From: an uncultured Eubacteriales bacterium
Lineage (GTDB): Bacteria > Bacillota > Clostridia > Oscillospirales > Oscillospiraceae
NCBI GenBank assembly: GCA_959602365.1
Contig: CAUGSS010000023.1
Span: 1 to 39,832 of the forward strand
Length of the DNA: 39,832 nucleotides
Direction of reading: 5' to 3'
The position numbers and the translations under genes were made by a program. Every line of letters starts with the position of its first letter. The first letter of the stretch is position 1. The notes under the pieces are model-generated. The model was not told where the DNA came from and ran no database searches. It was given only the letters and a program-made list of their open reading frames with translations. This document shows, in pieces, positions 24,206-31,575 of this stretch.

Positions 24206-24682
24206 TCAGTCGTTGTCACAGTTGGCCGCATCAATCGCGATGGCAATGAGCAGGCACAAAATCTCATTCCGCGGGTCCGGAATATCCAGCACATAGGTAT
24301 CTCCCCAGCGGAAGAGTTCCTTGGAGATGTGCATCTGAACCCGTCCGCCGCCATCCACCAGGTCATACTCCCAGCCGAAGGCATCCCCCTGGATCACCCA
24401 GTCGTTGACCTCCAGCCGGTAGCGGGGGCGGAACAGCGTGAGCTCCTTTCGGATGGCCCCCATGGTACGCCCGCTGATCACCAGGTCAAACTGGGGCAGC
24501 AGGGAGAACAATTTCTGGTGAATGCTGCCCACCTCCAGCCCGGTGGCCTCCTCCTGAACATGGATCTGATGCCCCAGGGACAAAAACTCCGCCCGGACAA
24601 AAAAGCGCGGGTTCTCCCACTCGTCATAGACGTCATAGGTGTCCGACCAAGAGAACACCCGCTGTTTGATCAATAATCTCAT
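24206..24682 (-). CDS. LURP-one-related (tubby-like) protein
   Basis: This is a small soluble beta-rich protein of 158 residues. It begins MRLLIKQRVFSWSDTYDVYD and runs through regularly spaced strands (FFVRAEFLSLGHQIHVQEE, LEVGSIHQKLFSLLPQFDL, RYRLEVNDWVIQGDAFGWEY). This matches the LURP-one-related (LOR/YxjI) family, whose fold resembles the Tubby C-terminal barrel that binds phosphoinositides in eukaryotes; its bacterial function is not established. AGGAG lies just before the ATG, which overlaps the stop of the VanZ-like gene as ATGA. The gap to dnaE is short, so it belongs to the same transcript. A role at the membrane surface is only a guess from the fold and its VanZ-like partner. Confidence 0.82.
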   Translation of the reverse strand: MRLLIKQRVFSWSDTYDVYDEWENPRFFVRAEFLSLGHQIHVQEEATGLEVGSIHQKLFSLLPQFDLVISGRTMGAIRKELTLFRPRYRLEVNDWVIQGDAFGWEYDLVDGGGRVQMHISKELFRWGDTYVLDIPDPRNEILCLLIAIAIDAANCDND

Positions 24683-25152
24683 ATGCGCTCCTCCCCCACA
24701 GCACACCGGAAGATCAGATATCCCCCCAGGCACCCCAGCAGATTCAAAATCAAGTCGTCAATATCGCAGGACCCCAACAGCGTCCCATACTGAAATACCT
24801 CAATCGCGCAGATGACCGCCAGACAGAGCGGCAATAGCCGCAAAAACCGCTGAAACCGCTCACAGGCCAGGGGCAGCAGCAGCCCAAACGGGACAAAGGC
24901 CGCCACATTGCCCAGCAGGTTTTTCACCGCCCAGGGCGCAGGCCAATGGCGCAACTGCATGCGGATGCTGGCCAAGGGCACAAAATTCAGCTGATAGCCC
25001 GGCTCCGCCCCGCGGATGGCCAGACACCGGCCCATCCGCGCTGCCAGATGGGCGGGATGGCCGTCCACTTTGACCACCACAAAGAGCGCCAGCCAGAGCA
25101 GATAGCCCCAGAGGACCAGCTCCCACCGGGAGATGGTGCGAGCGCTCCCCAT
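24679..25152 (-). CDS. VanZ-like family membrane protein
   Basis: This is a membrane protein of 157 residues with about four hydrophobic helices. The VanZ-domain pattern is present: LNFVPL early, then NLLGNVAAFVPFGLLLPL, a central helix ending in IEVFQYGTLLGSCDIDDLILN and a last helix LLGCLGGYLIF. In teicoplanin-resistant enterococci VanZ lowers binding of lipoglycopeptides, and related proteins occur widely in Firmicutes with other envelope roles. It starts four bases after the whiA stop and is coupled to the LURP-one-related gene by ATGA. It is 21 kb from the VanRSY-like unit, so a shared role with it is not supported by location. Confidence 0.88.
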   Translation of the reverse strand: MGSARTISRWELVLWGYLLWLALFVVVKVDGHPAHLAARMGRCLAIRGAEPGYQLNFVPLASIRMQLRHWPAPWAVKNLLGNVAAFVPFGLLLPLACERFQRFLRLLPLCLAVICAIEVFQYGTLLGSCDIDDLILNLLGCLGGYLIFRCAVGEERI

Positions 25153-25156
25153 CCCC

Positions 25157-26056
25157 CTATCCCTGGGCGCCGGCCAGTTCCATCAGCTTTCTCAGCCGGT
25201 GGTTCAGGCAGGACTTGCTCACTTGGGCCAGCTCGGCCAGCTGGCTCAGGGAGAGCTCCGGATGCTCCAGCCGCAGCTGCGCCGTCTGCCGCAGCCGCTC
25301 GGGCAGCGTGGCCAGCCCCACCTCCCGGTCCAGCCTCCGGATGGCCTCGATCTGGCTCTGGGCGGCATCCACCGCCTTCTCCAGGTTGGCCACATCACAG
25401 TTGGACCAGCGGTTGACGCCGTTGCGCAGGTTCTTTTCCACCTTCGCGTTCATGATCTCCATGGCGGCCAGAGGGGCCCCCAGGGTGGTCAGAAAATCGG
25501 CGATGGCCTCGCTGCGCTTCAGGTATGTTACATAATTAGATTTACGGTTAATTTCTTTGGGCTCAAACCCCATCTCCAGCAGCAAATTCTGCAGTTCCCG
25601 GTGGACATAGTGATGGTAGGTGACCAGTTCCAGGTGGTAGCGCTTTTCCGGATCTGTGACGCTGCCCCCGGCCAGGAAGGCCCCCCGCAGGAAGGCGGCC
25701 CGGCAGCAGTTTTCCTCCAGGACGGCATAATTGATGTGATGGGAGACGCTGTTTTCCCGGGCGTAGCCGTAGCTCTCCAAAATTTTAGCCATGGCGTCGG
25801 GGTGGTCAACCTCAAAGGTCAGCTTGCCCCCGGTATTCAAATCCTCCGGTTTCTGGTCAAAACTCACTCCAAAGGCCTTGCGGAACAGCTTGGGCAGCCG
25901 CTGGGCAAAGGGGACGCTCCGGGTGGTGATCCGAAGCTTCTGGGGCGTAAAGCTGTTGCAAAACAGGAGCACCCCATAGGCCTCGGCCCGGGCGCAGCAG
26001 TCCCGGGACAGCTTTTCCCGGCACAACTCCCCTTTCACCTGGGACGCAAACGACAT
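25157..26056 (-). CDS. whiA: WhiA, LAGLIDADG-type regulator of division and sporulation
   Basis: This is a DNA-binding protein of 299 residues. The N-terminal and central parts (MSFASQVKGELCREKL, then LRGAFLAGGSVTDPEKRYHLE) form a degenerate homing-endonuclease fold. The C-terminal helix-turn-helix is seen in HPELSLSQLAELAQVSKSCLNHRLRKL. The conserved NLRNGVNRWSNCDVANLEK lies between them. WhiA affects cell division and chromosome segregation in Bacillus and sporulation in actinomycetes. ATG 26056, with AAAGGAG upstream, is clearly better than the long frame that starts inside yvcK. It follows yvcK after 52 bases, in the conserved order rapZ-yvcK-whiA. Confidence 0.96.
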   Translation of the reverse strand: MSFASQVKGELCREKLSRDCCARAEAYGVLLFCNSFTPQKLRITTRSVPFAQRLPKLFRKAFGVSFDQKPEDLNTGGKLTFEVDHPDAMAKILESYGYARENSVSHHINYAVLEENCCRAAFLRGAFLAGGSVTDPEKRYHLELVTYHHYVHRELQNLLLEMGFEPKEINRKSNYVTYLKRSEAIADFLTTLGAPLAAMEIMNAKVEKNLRNGVNRWSNCDVANLEKAVDAAQSQIEAIRRLDREVGLATLPERLRQTAQLRLEHPELSLSQLAELAQVSKSCLNHRLRKLMELAGAQG

Positions 26057-26108
26057 TGACGGCACTCCTTTCCTGGCTGTACGGTTGCAGTTGGACGGCC
26101 CGGACAGC

Positions 26109-27149
26109 TCACCGCTCCCGGACATATCTGGCCACGCCGTGGTCAAAGATGCGCATGGTGTGGTCCTCCATGAGCTGGAGCACCGCCCGGGCCAGCTGAT
26201 CCGGGTCGTGGCGGGCCAGCCGCTGTTGGTGCAGATCGGCCACCGGCCGCTCCTCCAGCTCCACGCCCAGCGCTTCAATGGACTCCCGGTCCACCTGGAT
26301 GGGCTCCGCCCCCTCCCGGGCATAATAGGGCAGCAGGGCGGCGGGAATGGGGGCGGAATTCACCAGGCAGAAGTCCACCAGCCGGTGGCCCGAATGGGTC
26401 AGCAGCGCCCTCAGGTGATCCGAGGCGGTATAGCCCTCGGTCTCCCCGTCCTGGGTCATCACATTGCAGATATAGGTCCGCAGCGCCGGAGAGGCGGCCA
26501 CGGCGTCGGCAATGCCCTCCACCAGCAGGTTGGGGATGACGCTGGTGTAGAGGCTGCCCGGCCCCAGCAGAATCAGATCCGCCTTTGCGATGGCATCCAG
26601 GGCCTCCTGATTGACCCGGGCGTGCTCCGGTATCAGCCGCACCTGGGAGATGCGGCAGTCCTGGGCCTTTTTAAAATCGCTGATTTTGGACTCCCCCACC
26701 ACCTGGGTGCCGTTCTCAAACTCCGCCACCAGCTGAACATTGTCGCTGGTCACCGGAAGCACCCGGCCGGTGATGGCCAGCACCTGGCTCATGCGGGACA
26801 CCGCCTCCTCAAAGGAGTCGGAGATGCCGTTCAGGGCGGCCAGAAACAGGTTGCCGAAGCTCTGCCCCGCCAGGGTGCCCTCGGTGAAGCGGTAGTTGAT
26901 GAGCTCCTCCATCAGGGGCTCGGCATTGGCCAGCGCCTGCAGGCAGTGACGGATATCGCCGGGAGGCGGCATGCCCAGATCCTCCCGCAGTTTTCCCGAG
27001 CCGCCGCCGTCATCGGCCATGGTGACAATGGCCGTCAGATTCTTGGTATACTTTTTCAGCCCCCGCAGCATGGTGGACAGCCCGGTGCCGCCGCCAATGG
27101 CCACAATATTGGGGCCGTCCAGATGGGAAACGCGTCTCTGCTTGCTCAT
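26109..27149 (-). CDS. yvcK: YvcK, gluconeogenesis factor (CofD-like)
   Basis: This is a cytosolic protein of 346 residues. The nucleotide-sugar-binding site of the family is seen in VAIGGGTGLSTMLRGLK near residue 16, followed by MADDGGGSGKLR, GDIRHCLQAL and SFGNLFLAALNGI. YvcK binds UDP-sugars and is needed for growth on gluconeogenic carbon sources and for correct cell-wall synthesis in Bacillus. It starts four bases after the rapZ stop, so translation is probably linked. Confidence 0.95.
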   Translation of the reverse strand: MSKQRRVSHLDGPNIVAIGGGTGLSTMLRGLKKYTKNLTAIVTMADDGGGSGKLREDLGMPPPGDIRHCLQALANAEPLMEELINYRFTEGTLAGQSFGNLFLAALNGISDSFEEAVSRMSQVLAITGRVLPVTSDNVQLVAEFENGTQVVGESKISDFKKAQDCRISQVRLIPEHARVNQEALDAIAKADLILLGPGSLYTSVIPNLLVEGIADAVAASPALRTYICNVMTQDGETEGYTASDHLRALLTHSGHRLVDFCLVNSAPIPAALLPYYAREGAEPIQVDRESIEALGVELEERPVADLHQQRLARHDPDQLARAVLQLMEDHTMRIFDHGVARYVRER

Positions 27150-27153
27150 ATCC

Positions 27154-28017
27154 TCAAACCCTCGTCACATCCCGGTGATACTCGCTGACAGTATATCCCT
27201 GCCGGCGCACCCAATCCGCCAGTTTGCAGGCCAGGGCCACCGAACGGTGCCTGCCCCCGGTGCAGCCGATGGCCAGAGTCAGGGTGCGTTTTCCCTCCTC
27301 GGCATACTGCGGCAGCAGGAAGGCGAGCAGATCCGTCAGCTTCGTCCAAAAAATGCCGGTCACCTGGAAGGAATCCAGATAATCCTGCACGGGCTGATCT
27401 CTGCCGCTGAGCTGCTTCAGCTCGGCGACATAGTAGGGGTTGGGCAGGAAACGCACATCCATCGCCAGATCTGCCTCCAAGGGCAGGCCGTACTTATAGC
27501 CGAAGCTCATGACATTGACCGAAAGGCCGGTCTGCATCTGATTGGTGCCGAAGAGCTTTTCCAGCGCGGAGCGAAGCATGTTGGTGGAGACAAAGGGCGT
27601 GGTGTCCAGCACATAGGTGGCCCGGTCCCGCACCGGCTGGAGCAGCCTGCGCTCCCGGTTGGCCGCCTCCTCCAGCGACTGGCCGCTGCCCGCCAGGGGG
27701 TGCAGCCGCCGGGTCTCCTTGTAGCGCTTGATGATGGTGGGCAGATCGGCCTCCATAAACAGCAGCTGGTAGGTACAGTTCATCTGCTCCAGCTCATCCA
27801 GGGCGTGGAGCAGCGGCTCAAAGCTCTCCCCCGCCCGCACATCGCTGACCAGAGCCACCCGGTCATAGCGTCCGTTGGCGTGGATGCAGAACTCCGCAAA
27901 CTTGGGCATAAACTCCGGGGGAATATTGTCCACGGTGTAGAACCCCGCATCCTCCAAGAATTCCGCCGCCCGGCTCTTGCCGGCGCCGGAGAGCCCGGTA
28001 ATAATGACAAACTCCAT
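27154..28017 (-). CDS. rapZ: RapZ/YvcJ, P-loop nucleotide-binding protein
   Basis: This is a protein of 287 residues with an N-terminal P-loop GLSGAGKS (8-15) and a C-terminal domain ending in the conserved GCTGGRHRSVALA block. In E. coli RapZ is an RNA-binding adaptor controlling GlmZ. In Firmicutes the orthologue YvcJ hydrolyses GTP and affects competence, and its RNA role is unproven. ATG 28017 starts MEFVIITGLSGAGKS, with GAGAGGGGGAA upstream; the longer frame reaching into murB is not real. Confidence 0.95.
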   Translation of the reverse strand: MEFVIITGLSGAGKSRAAEFLEDAGFYTVDNIPPEFMPKFAEFCIHANGRYDRVALVSDVRAGESFEPLLHALDELEQMNCTYQLLFMEADLPTIIKRYKETRRLHPLAGSGQSLEEAANRERRLLQPVRDRATYVLDTTPFVSTNMLRSALEKLFGTNQMQTGLSVNVMSFGYKYGLPLEADLAMDVRFLPNPYYVAELKQLSGRDQPVQDYLDSFQVTGIFWTKLTDLLAFLLPQYAEEGKRTLTLAIGCTGGRHRSVALACKLADWVRRQGYTVSEYHRDVTRV

Positions 28018-28031
28018 TGCAGTTCCCCCTC

Positions 28032-28943
28032 TCAGTCCAGCCGCCGGATCTCCAGTTCCAGGGCAATCCCGGTCTGACGCAGCACGGTCTCCCGAATCTG
28101 ATCTGTCAGGGCCAGCACGTCGGCGCAGGTGGCGCCGCCGGTATTGATGACAAATCCGGCGTGCTTCTCGCTCACCTGGGCCCCGCCCACCCGCAGGCCC
28201 TTCAGCCCGCACTGGTCGATGAGGGCGGCGGCATAGCCCCCTGCCGGCCGCTTGAAGGTGCTGCCGGCGCTGGGGTACTCCAGCGGCTGGCTGGCCCGGC
28301 GCTTTTGAGCCAGCTCCTCCATCCGGGCGCGGATCTCCTCCCGGTTGCCCGGGCGCAGCCGCAGCACAGCGGAGGTGACAAATTTCTCTCCCGAGGAGTA
28401 GGCGCTGTGGCGGTAGGAGAGCTGCTGCGCCTCCCCCACCAGGGTGCCGGCCTCTCCGTCCAGGGTCAGATAGTCGCTGGACACCGCCACATCCCGCAGC
28501 TCACCCCCGTAGGCGCCGGCGTTCATGGCCATGCCGCCTCCCAGGGTGCCCGGAATGCCGTGGGCAAACTCCAGTCCGGTCAGCCCCTGCTCCATGGCAA
28601 AGACCGCCAGCCGGGCCAGGGGCACCCCGGCGCCGCAGAGGATCTCGGTCTCTCCCCGCCGTTCCAGGACATCCAGACCGCCGGCGGTCAAAATGACAAA
28701 CCGGTCCAGGCTGCCGTCCCCCGCCAGCACATTGGTGCCGTTGCCCAGCACAAAGGGGACAATGCCCAGCTGGGCGGCCCCCTTCAGGGCGGCGGCAAAC
28801 TCCCTGTCATCCTTCACCCGGGCCATCAGCCGCACCGGACCGCCGATGCGGAAGGAGGTGTGCAGGCGCATAGGCACCTCCTCCAGCAATTCCAGGCCGG
28901 GACAGGCGGCAGTCAGGCATTCTCTCAGCTTGGCAATCTCCAT
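28032..28943 (-). CDS. murB: UDP-N-acetylenolpyruvoylglucosamine reductase
   Basis: This FAD enzyme makes UDP-MurNAc, the second step of peptidoglycan precursor synthesis. It has 303 residues. The FAD-binding features are TSFRIGGPVRLMA, LGNGTNVLAGDG, HGIPGTLGGGMAMNAGAYGGE and YRHSAYSSGEKFVTSA. EYPSAGSTFKRP marks the Gram-positive type, which lacks the extra loop of E. coli MurB. GGGAGG lies before the ATG. It is the first gene after an extended -10 promoter and leads the murB-rapZ-yvcK-whiA run. Confidence 0.97.
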   Translation of the reverse strand: MEIAKLRECLTAACPGLELLEEVPMRLHTSFRIGGPVRLMARVKDDREFAAALKGAAQLGIVPFVLGNGTNVLAGDGSLDRFVILTAGGLDVLERRGETEILCGAGVPLARLAVFAMEQGLTGLEFAHGIPGTLGGGMAMNAGAYGGELRDVAVSSDYLTLDGEAGTLVGEAQQLSYRHSAYSSGEKFVTSAVLRLRPGNREEIRARMEELAQKRRASQPLEYPSAGSTFKRPAGGYAAALIDQCGLKGLRVGGAQVSEKHAGFVINTGGATCADVLALTDQIRETVLRQTGIALELEIRRLD

Positions 28944-28984
28944 GGTGATCCTCCCGTAGGAAAGTAGATAAAGATACAGAATAG

Positions 28985-28993
28985 ATTATACCA
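28985..28993 (-). promoter_or_regulatory. Extended -10 promoter upstream of murB
   Basis: TGGTATAAT on the minus strand gives a perfect -10 with the TG extension. The -35 region is poor, as often seen with extended -10 promoters. It lies about 42 bases before the murB ATG. Confidence 0.68.
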
Positions 28994-29013
28994 CCAAAGC
29001 GGGCAAAATGTAA

Positions 29014-29041
29014 CCCTCCAGCGCTATTTTACGCTGGAGGG
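29014..29041 (-). terminator. Terminator of the superoxide dismutase gene
   Basis: CCCTCCAGCG and CGCTGGAGGG form a perfect 10-bp stem with an eight-base AT-rich loop, followed on the minus strand by TTACATTTT. It separates the dismutase from the murB promoter. Confidence 0.75.
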
Positions 29042-29070
29042 ATCAAAGGATGCCGCCGGCACTCCACCGG

Positions 29071-29535
29071 TCAGCAGCCGGCCACAATCTGCCCGCAGGC
29101 GATCATGGCCCCGGCGTCGCCGCTGGGCTGGGTGGAAAAATCGTCCCGGCGGGCGTGGACAATGATGGTGCGGCCGATGATCTGCTCCACCCGGAAGCGG
29201 TCGGTCAAAAACGAGGAAAAGGCGTGGCCCTGACATCCCAGCAGCGGGGGCAAATCCCCCGTATGGGCCGGGTGGGGACACTCCCAGCGCTGAAAATGGC
29301 CGCCGGCATCGGCAAAGGGCCGCTCCGGGGTGCCGGTACAGGTCTCGCCCTGGTGGATGTGCAGCCCAAAGAAATCCTCCGGGCAGTCCCCCTCGCCTAC
29401 GGGCAGGCCGTGTACCTCCACGGTGACCAGCACGCCCCGGCGGCACTGGCGAAAGGTGGCCAGTCCGTTGACCCCCGCCCAGGCCCCGGCGCCCCGGATG
29501 ACGGCCCGGGCCCGGGCCGGTGTTCTGTTCATCAT
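29071..29535 (-). CDS. Cu/Zn-type superoxide dismutase family protein
   Basis: This is a protein of 154 residues with the SodC fold. All seven metal ligands can be aligned: H59 and H61 (HIHQGE), the bridging H80 (DAGGHF), H88, H91 and D94 (HPAHTGDLP), and H127 (IIVHARRDDF). C66 and C147 fit the conserved disulfide, and the electrostatic-loop and dimer segment TQPSGDAGAMIACG is clear. There is no signal peptide, so it appears to stay in the cytoplasm, unlike most bacterial SodC. GGAGGG lies seven bases before the ATG. It would remove superoxide, an unusual choice for a presumed strict anaerobe, where rubrerythrins or superoxide reductases are more common. It is a single gene with its own terminator. 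Confidence 0.9.
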   Translation of the reverse strand: MMNRTPARARAVIRGAGAWAGVNGLATFRQCRRGVLVTVEVHGLPVGEGDCPEDFFGLHIHQGETCTGTPERPFADAGGHFQRWECPHPAHTGDLPPLLGCQGHAFSSFLTDRFRVEQIIGRTIIVHARRDDFSTQPSGDAGAMIACGQIVAGC

Positions 29536-29655
29536 ATAAAATCCCTCCCGGGGCAGGTTATGCCGGTCGGAGGCAAGAGGTGCGGCTGCCGACGCCGCGG
29601 GGCCTGCTCATCGGTCAAACCGTCAGAAAAAGCCGCAGATGTTCCTAAACAAGAG

Positions 29656-29692
29656 AAAACGGCCGGGAAGCGCAGCAGGCGCCTCCCGGCCG
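29656..29692 (-). terminator. Terminator of the bcd-etfB-etfA operon
   Basis: CGGCCGGGA and TCCCGGCCG form a 9-bp stem, with GCGC/GCGC pairing again inside the loop. It ends in TTTT on the minus strand, about 50 bases after etfA. The 203 bases between etfA and the dismutase start hold no other feature I can support. Confidence 0.85.
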
Positions 29693-29738
29693 GGATTTCA
29701 TTGCATTACAGAGGGCAATCCCTCTATCGGGGACAGGC

Positions 29739-30734
29739 TCAGGCCTTCTTGGCCCGGATGGCCTCGATCAGGGCGGGGACCACCTCGTAGAGGTCGCCCA
29801 CCACGGCGTAGTCCGCCACGTCGAAGATGGGGGCGTCCGGGTCCTTGTTGATGGCCACCACGGTGTCGGAGCCGCTCATGCCCGCCAGGTGCTGGATGGC
29901 GCCGGAGATGCCCACGGCGATATACAGCTTGGGGGCCACGGTCTTGCCGGTCTGGCCCACCTGATGCACATGGGAGATCCAGCCCGCGTCCACGGCGGCC
30001 CGGCTGGCGCCCACAGTGGCGCCCAGCACCCCGGCCAGCTCCCGGATCAGCTCAAAGCCCTTCTCCTCTTTCAGGCCGCGGCCGCCGGAGACGATGATCT
30101 CCGCCTCCTCCAGGTTGACCGCCTCGGCCACCTCCTTGACCCGCTCCACCAGGGAGACCCGGATCTGGGCGGGGTCGATATGGACGTCCTCGGCGACGAT
30201 CTCGCCGGTGCGGCCCTCGTCGGGGGTGCCCTTCTTGAACACGCCGGGGCGGACGGTGGACATCTGGGGCCGGTGATCCGGGCACAGGATGGTGGCCATC
30301 AGGTTGCCGCCGAAGGTGGGCCGGGTGGACACCAGCAGGCCAGTCTCCTCGTCGATGTCCAGCTCGGTGCAGTCGGCGGTCAGGCCGGTCTCCAGCCGGC
30401 AGGCCACCCGGGGGGCCAGATCCCGGCCGTTGTTGGTGGCGCCGTAGAGCACGATGGAGGGGTGATACTTCTCGATCAGGGTGACCACGGCGTAGGTGGC
30501 CGCGTCGGTGTTGTAGGTGGCGTACTCGTCTCCCTCCACCAGCAGCACCTGGTCGGCGCCGTAGGCGATGCAGGTCTGGGCCACGCCCTGGACATCCTTG
30601 CCCATCACCAGGGCCACCAGCTGCTGCCCCAGCTTGTCGGCCAGGGTGCGGCCCACGCTCAGCAGCTCATAGCCCACGTTCTTGGCCGCGCCCTCTTCGG
30701 TCTCCACGACCACCCAGAGATTCTTGCTTTCCAT
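29739..30734 (-). CDS. etfA: Electron transfer flavoprotein subunit alpha
   Basis: This is the FAD-binding subunit of the ETF that serves the acyl-CoA dehydrogenase encoded two genes upstream; 331 residues. The N-terminal domain starts NLWVVVETEEGAAKNVGYEL. The C-terminal FAD domain carries SGGRGLKEEKGFELIRELA, GASRAAVDAGW, QVGQTGKTVAPKLYIAVGIS and the GSDTVVAINKDPDAPIFDVADY segment. In butyrate-forming clostridia this EtfAB pair bifurcates electrons from NADH to crotonyl-CoA and ferredoxin. Whether this pair does so needs structural comparison. Codons are heavily biased to C/G third positions, as in strongly expressed genes. Confidence 0.96.
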   Translation of the reverse strand: MESKNLWVVVETEEGAAKNVGYELLSVGRTLADKLGQQLVALVMGKDVQGVAQTCIAYGADQVLLVEGDEYATYNTDAATYAVVTLIEKYHPSIVLYGATNNGRDLAPRVACRLETGLTADCTELDIDEETGLLVSTRPTFGGNLMATILCPDHRPQMSTVRPGVFKKGTPDEGRTGEIVAEDVHIDPAQIRVSLVERVKEVAEAVNLEEAEIIVSGGRGLKEEKGFELIRELAGVLGATVGASRAAVDAGWISHVHQVGQTGKTVAPKLYIAVGISGAIQHLAGMSGSDTVVAINKDPDAPIFDVADYAVVGDLYEVVPALIEAIRAKKA

Positions 30735-30748
30735 GTTCTTCTCCCTCC

Positions 30749-31549
30749 TTACACCAGCTTGGCCTCGGCCAGCACGTCGGCCAGCTTGGCCCCGGCCTCG
30801 GCGCCGGAGAGGCCCTCCAGCCGCAGGCCGTTCTTGGTGCGCACCGGGGTAAAGGTCTTCTTCACCTTGGTGGGGGAGCCCTTCAGCCCCCGCTTCTCCT
30901 CGGGCACCACCACCTCGGCGGCGGTCAGGGTGGGGATGGTCGCCTTGCGGGCGGCCATCTTGCCCTTCAGGGAGGGATAGCGCAGGTCATAGGAGGTCTT
31001 ATTGACGGTGATAACGGCGGGCATCTTGGCGGCGTACCAGTCGTAGCCCTCGTCGCTCTCCCGGCGGATCTTGACGGTGTCCCCCTCCACCTGGGCCTCC
31101 AGGGCGTAGGTGAGCAGGGCCCGGTCCAGATGCTGGGACAGCTCGGGGCCCACCTGGGCGGTGTCCCCGTCGATGGCCTGCTTGCCGCAGAAGATCAGGT
31201 CAAAGGGAGCGCCCTGCTGCTCCTCCAGCACCCGGACGGCCTCGGCCAGGGTGCGGCTGGTGGCCAGGGTGTCGCTGCCGCCGAAGGCCCGGTCGCTGAT
31301 CAGCCAGGCCCCGTCGGCCCCCACGGAGATGCACTCCTTCAGGGCCTCCTTGGCCTGCTCGGGGCCCATGGACAGCACGGTGATCTTGCCGCCGGCGCTC
31401 TCCCGGAGGCGCAGGGCGGTCTCCAGGGCGTAGGCGTCAAAGGTGTTCAGGATGCTGGGCACGCCCTCCCGGATCAGGGTGTGCTTGACCGGGTCGATCT
31501 TGATGGCGGTGGTGTCCGGCACCTGCTTGACACAGACGAGAATATTCAA
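30749..31549 (-). CDS. etfB: Electron transfer flavoprotein subunit beta
   Basis: This is the nucleotide-binding subunit of ETF, 266 residues. NILVCVKQVPDT opens the protein, and NTFDAYALETALRLRE, VLSMGPEQAKEALKECISVGAD and FCGKQAIDGDTAQVGPELS are signatures of the family. The EtfB site binds AMP in ordinary ETFs and a second FAD in bifurcating ones. The start is TTG 31549, which gives the standard MNILV N-terminus and has AGAGGT upstream. A TTG further upstream (31567) would place the ribosome site inside the gene. It lies between bcd and etfA. Confidence 0.95.
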   Translation of the reverse strand: MNILVCVKQVPDTTAIKIDPVKHTLIREGVPSILNTFDAYALETALRLRESAGGKITVLSMGPEQAKEALKECISVGADGAWLISDRAFGGSDTLATSRTLAEAVRVLEEQQGAPFDLIFCGKQAIDGDTAQVGPELSQHLDRALLTYALEAQVEGDTVKIRRESDEGYDWYAAKMPAVITVNKTSYDLRYPSLKGKMAARKATIPTLTAAEVVVPEEKRGLKGSPTKVKKTFTPVRTKNGLRLEGLSGAEAGAKLADVLAEAKLV

Positions 31550-31575
31550 AGCGGTTCTACCTCTCAATGTGAAAA

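Noticed and set aside
21304..24249. A 981-codon plus-strand frame opposite dnaE
   Set aside because: It is a shadow of dnaE with the same low-complexity Gly/His/Leu composition and no ribosome site or domain.
770..25152. A single vancomycin-resistance system formed by the VanRSY-like unit and the VanZ-like gene
   Set aside because: The two loci are 21 kb apart, on opposite strands and in different operons, and VanZ-like proteins are common without resistance. No ligase or VanX gene is present.
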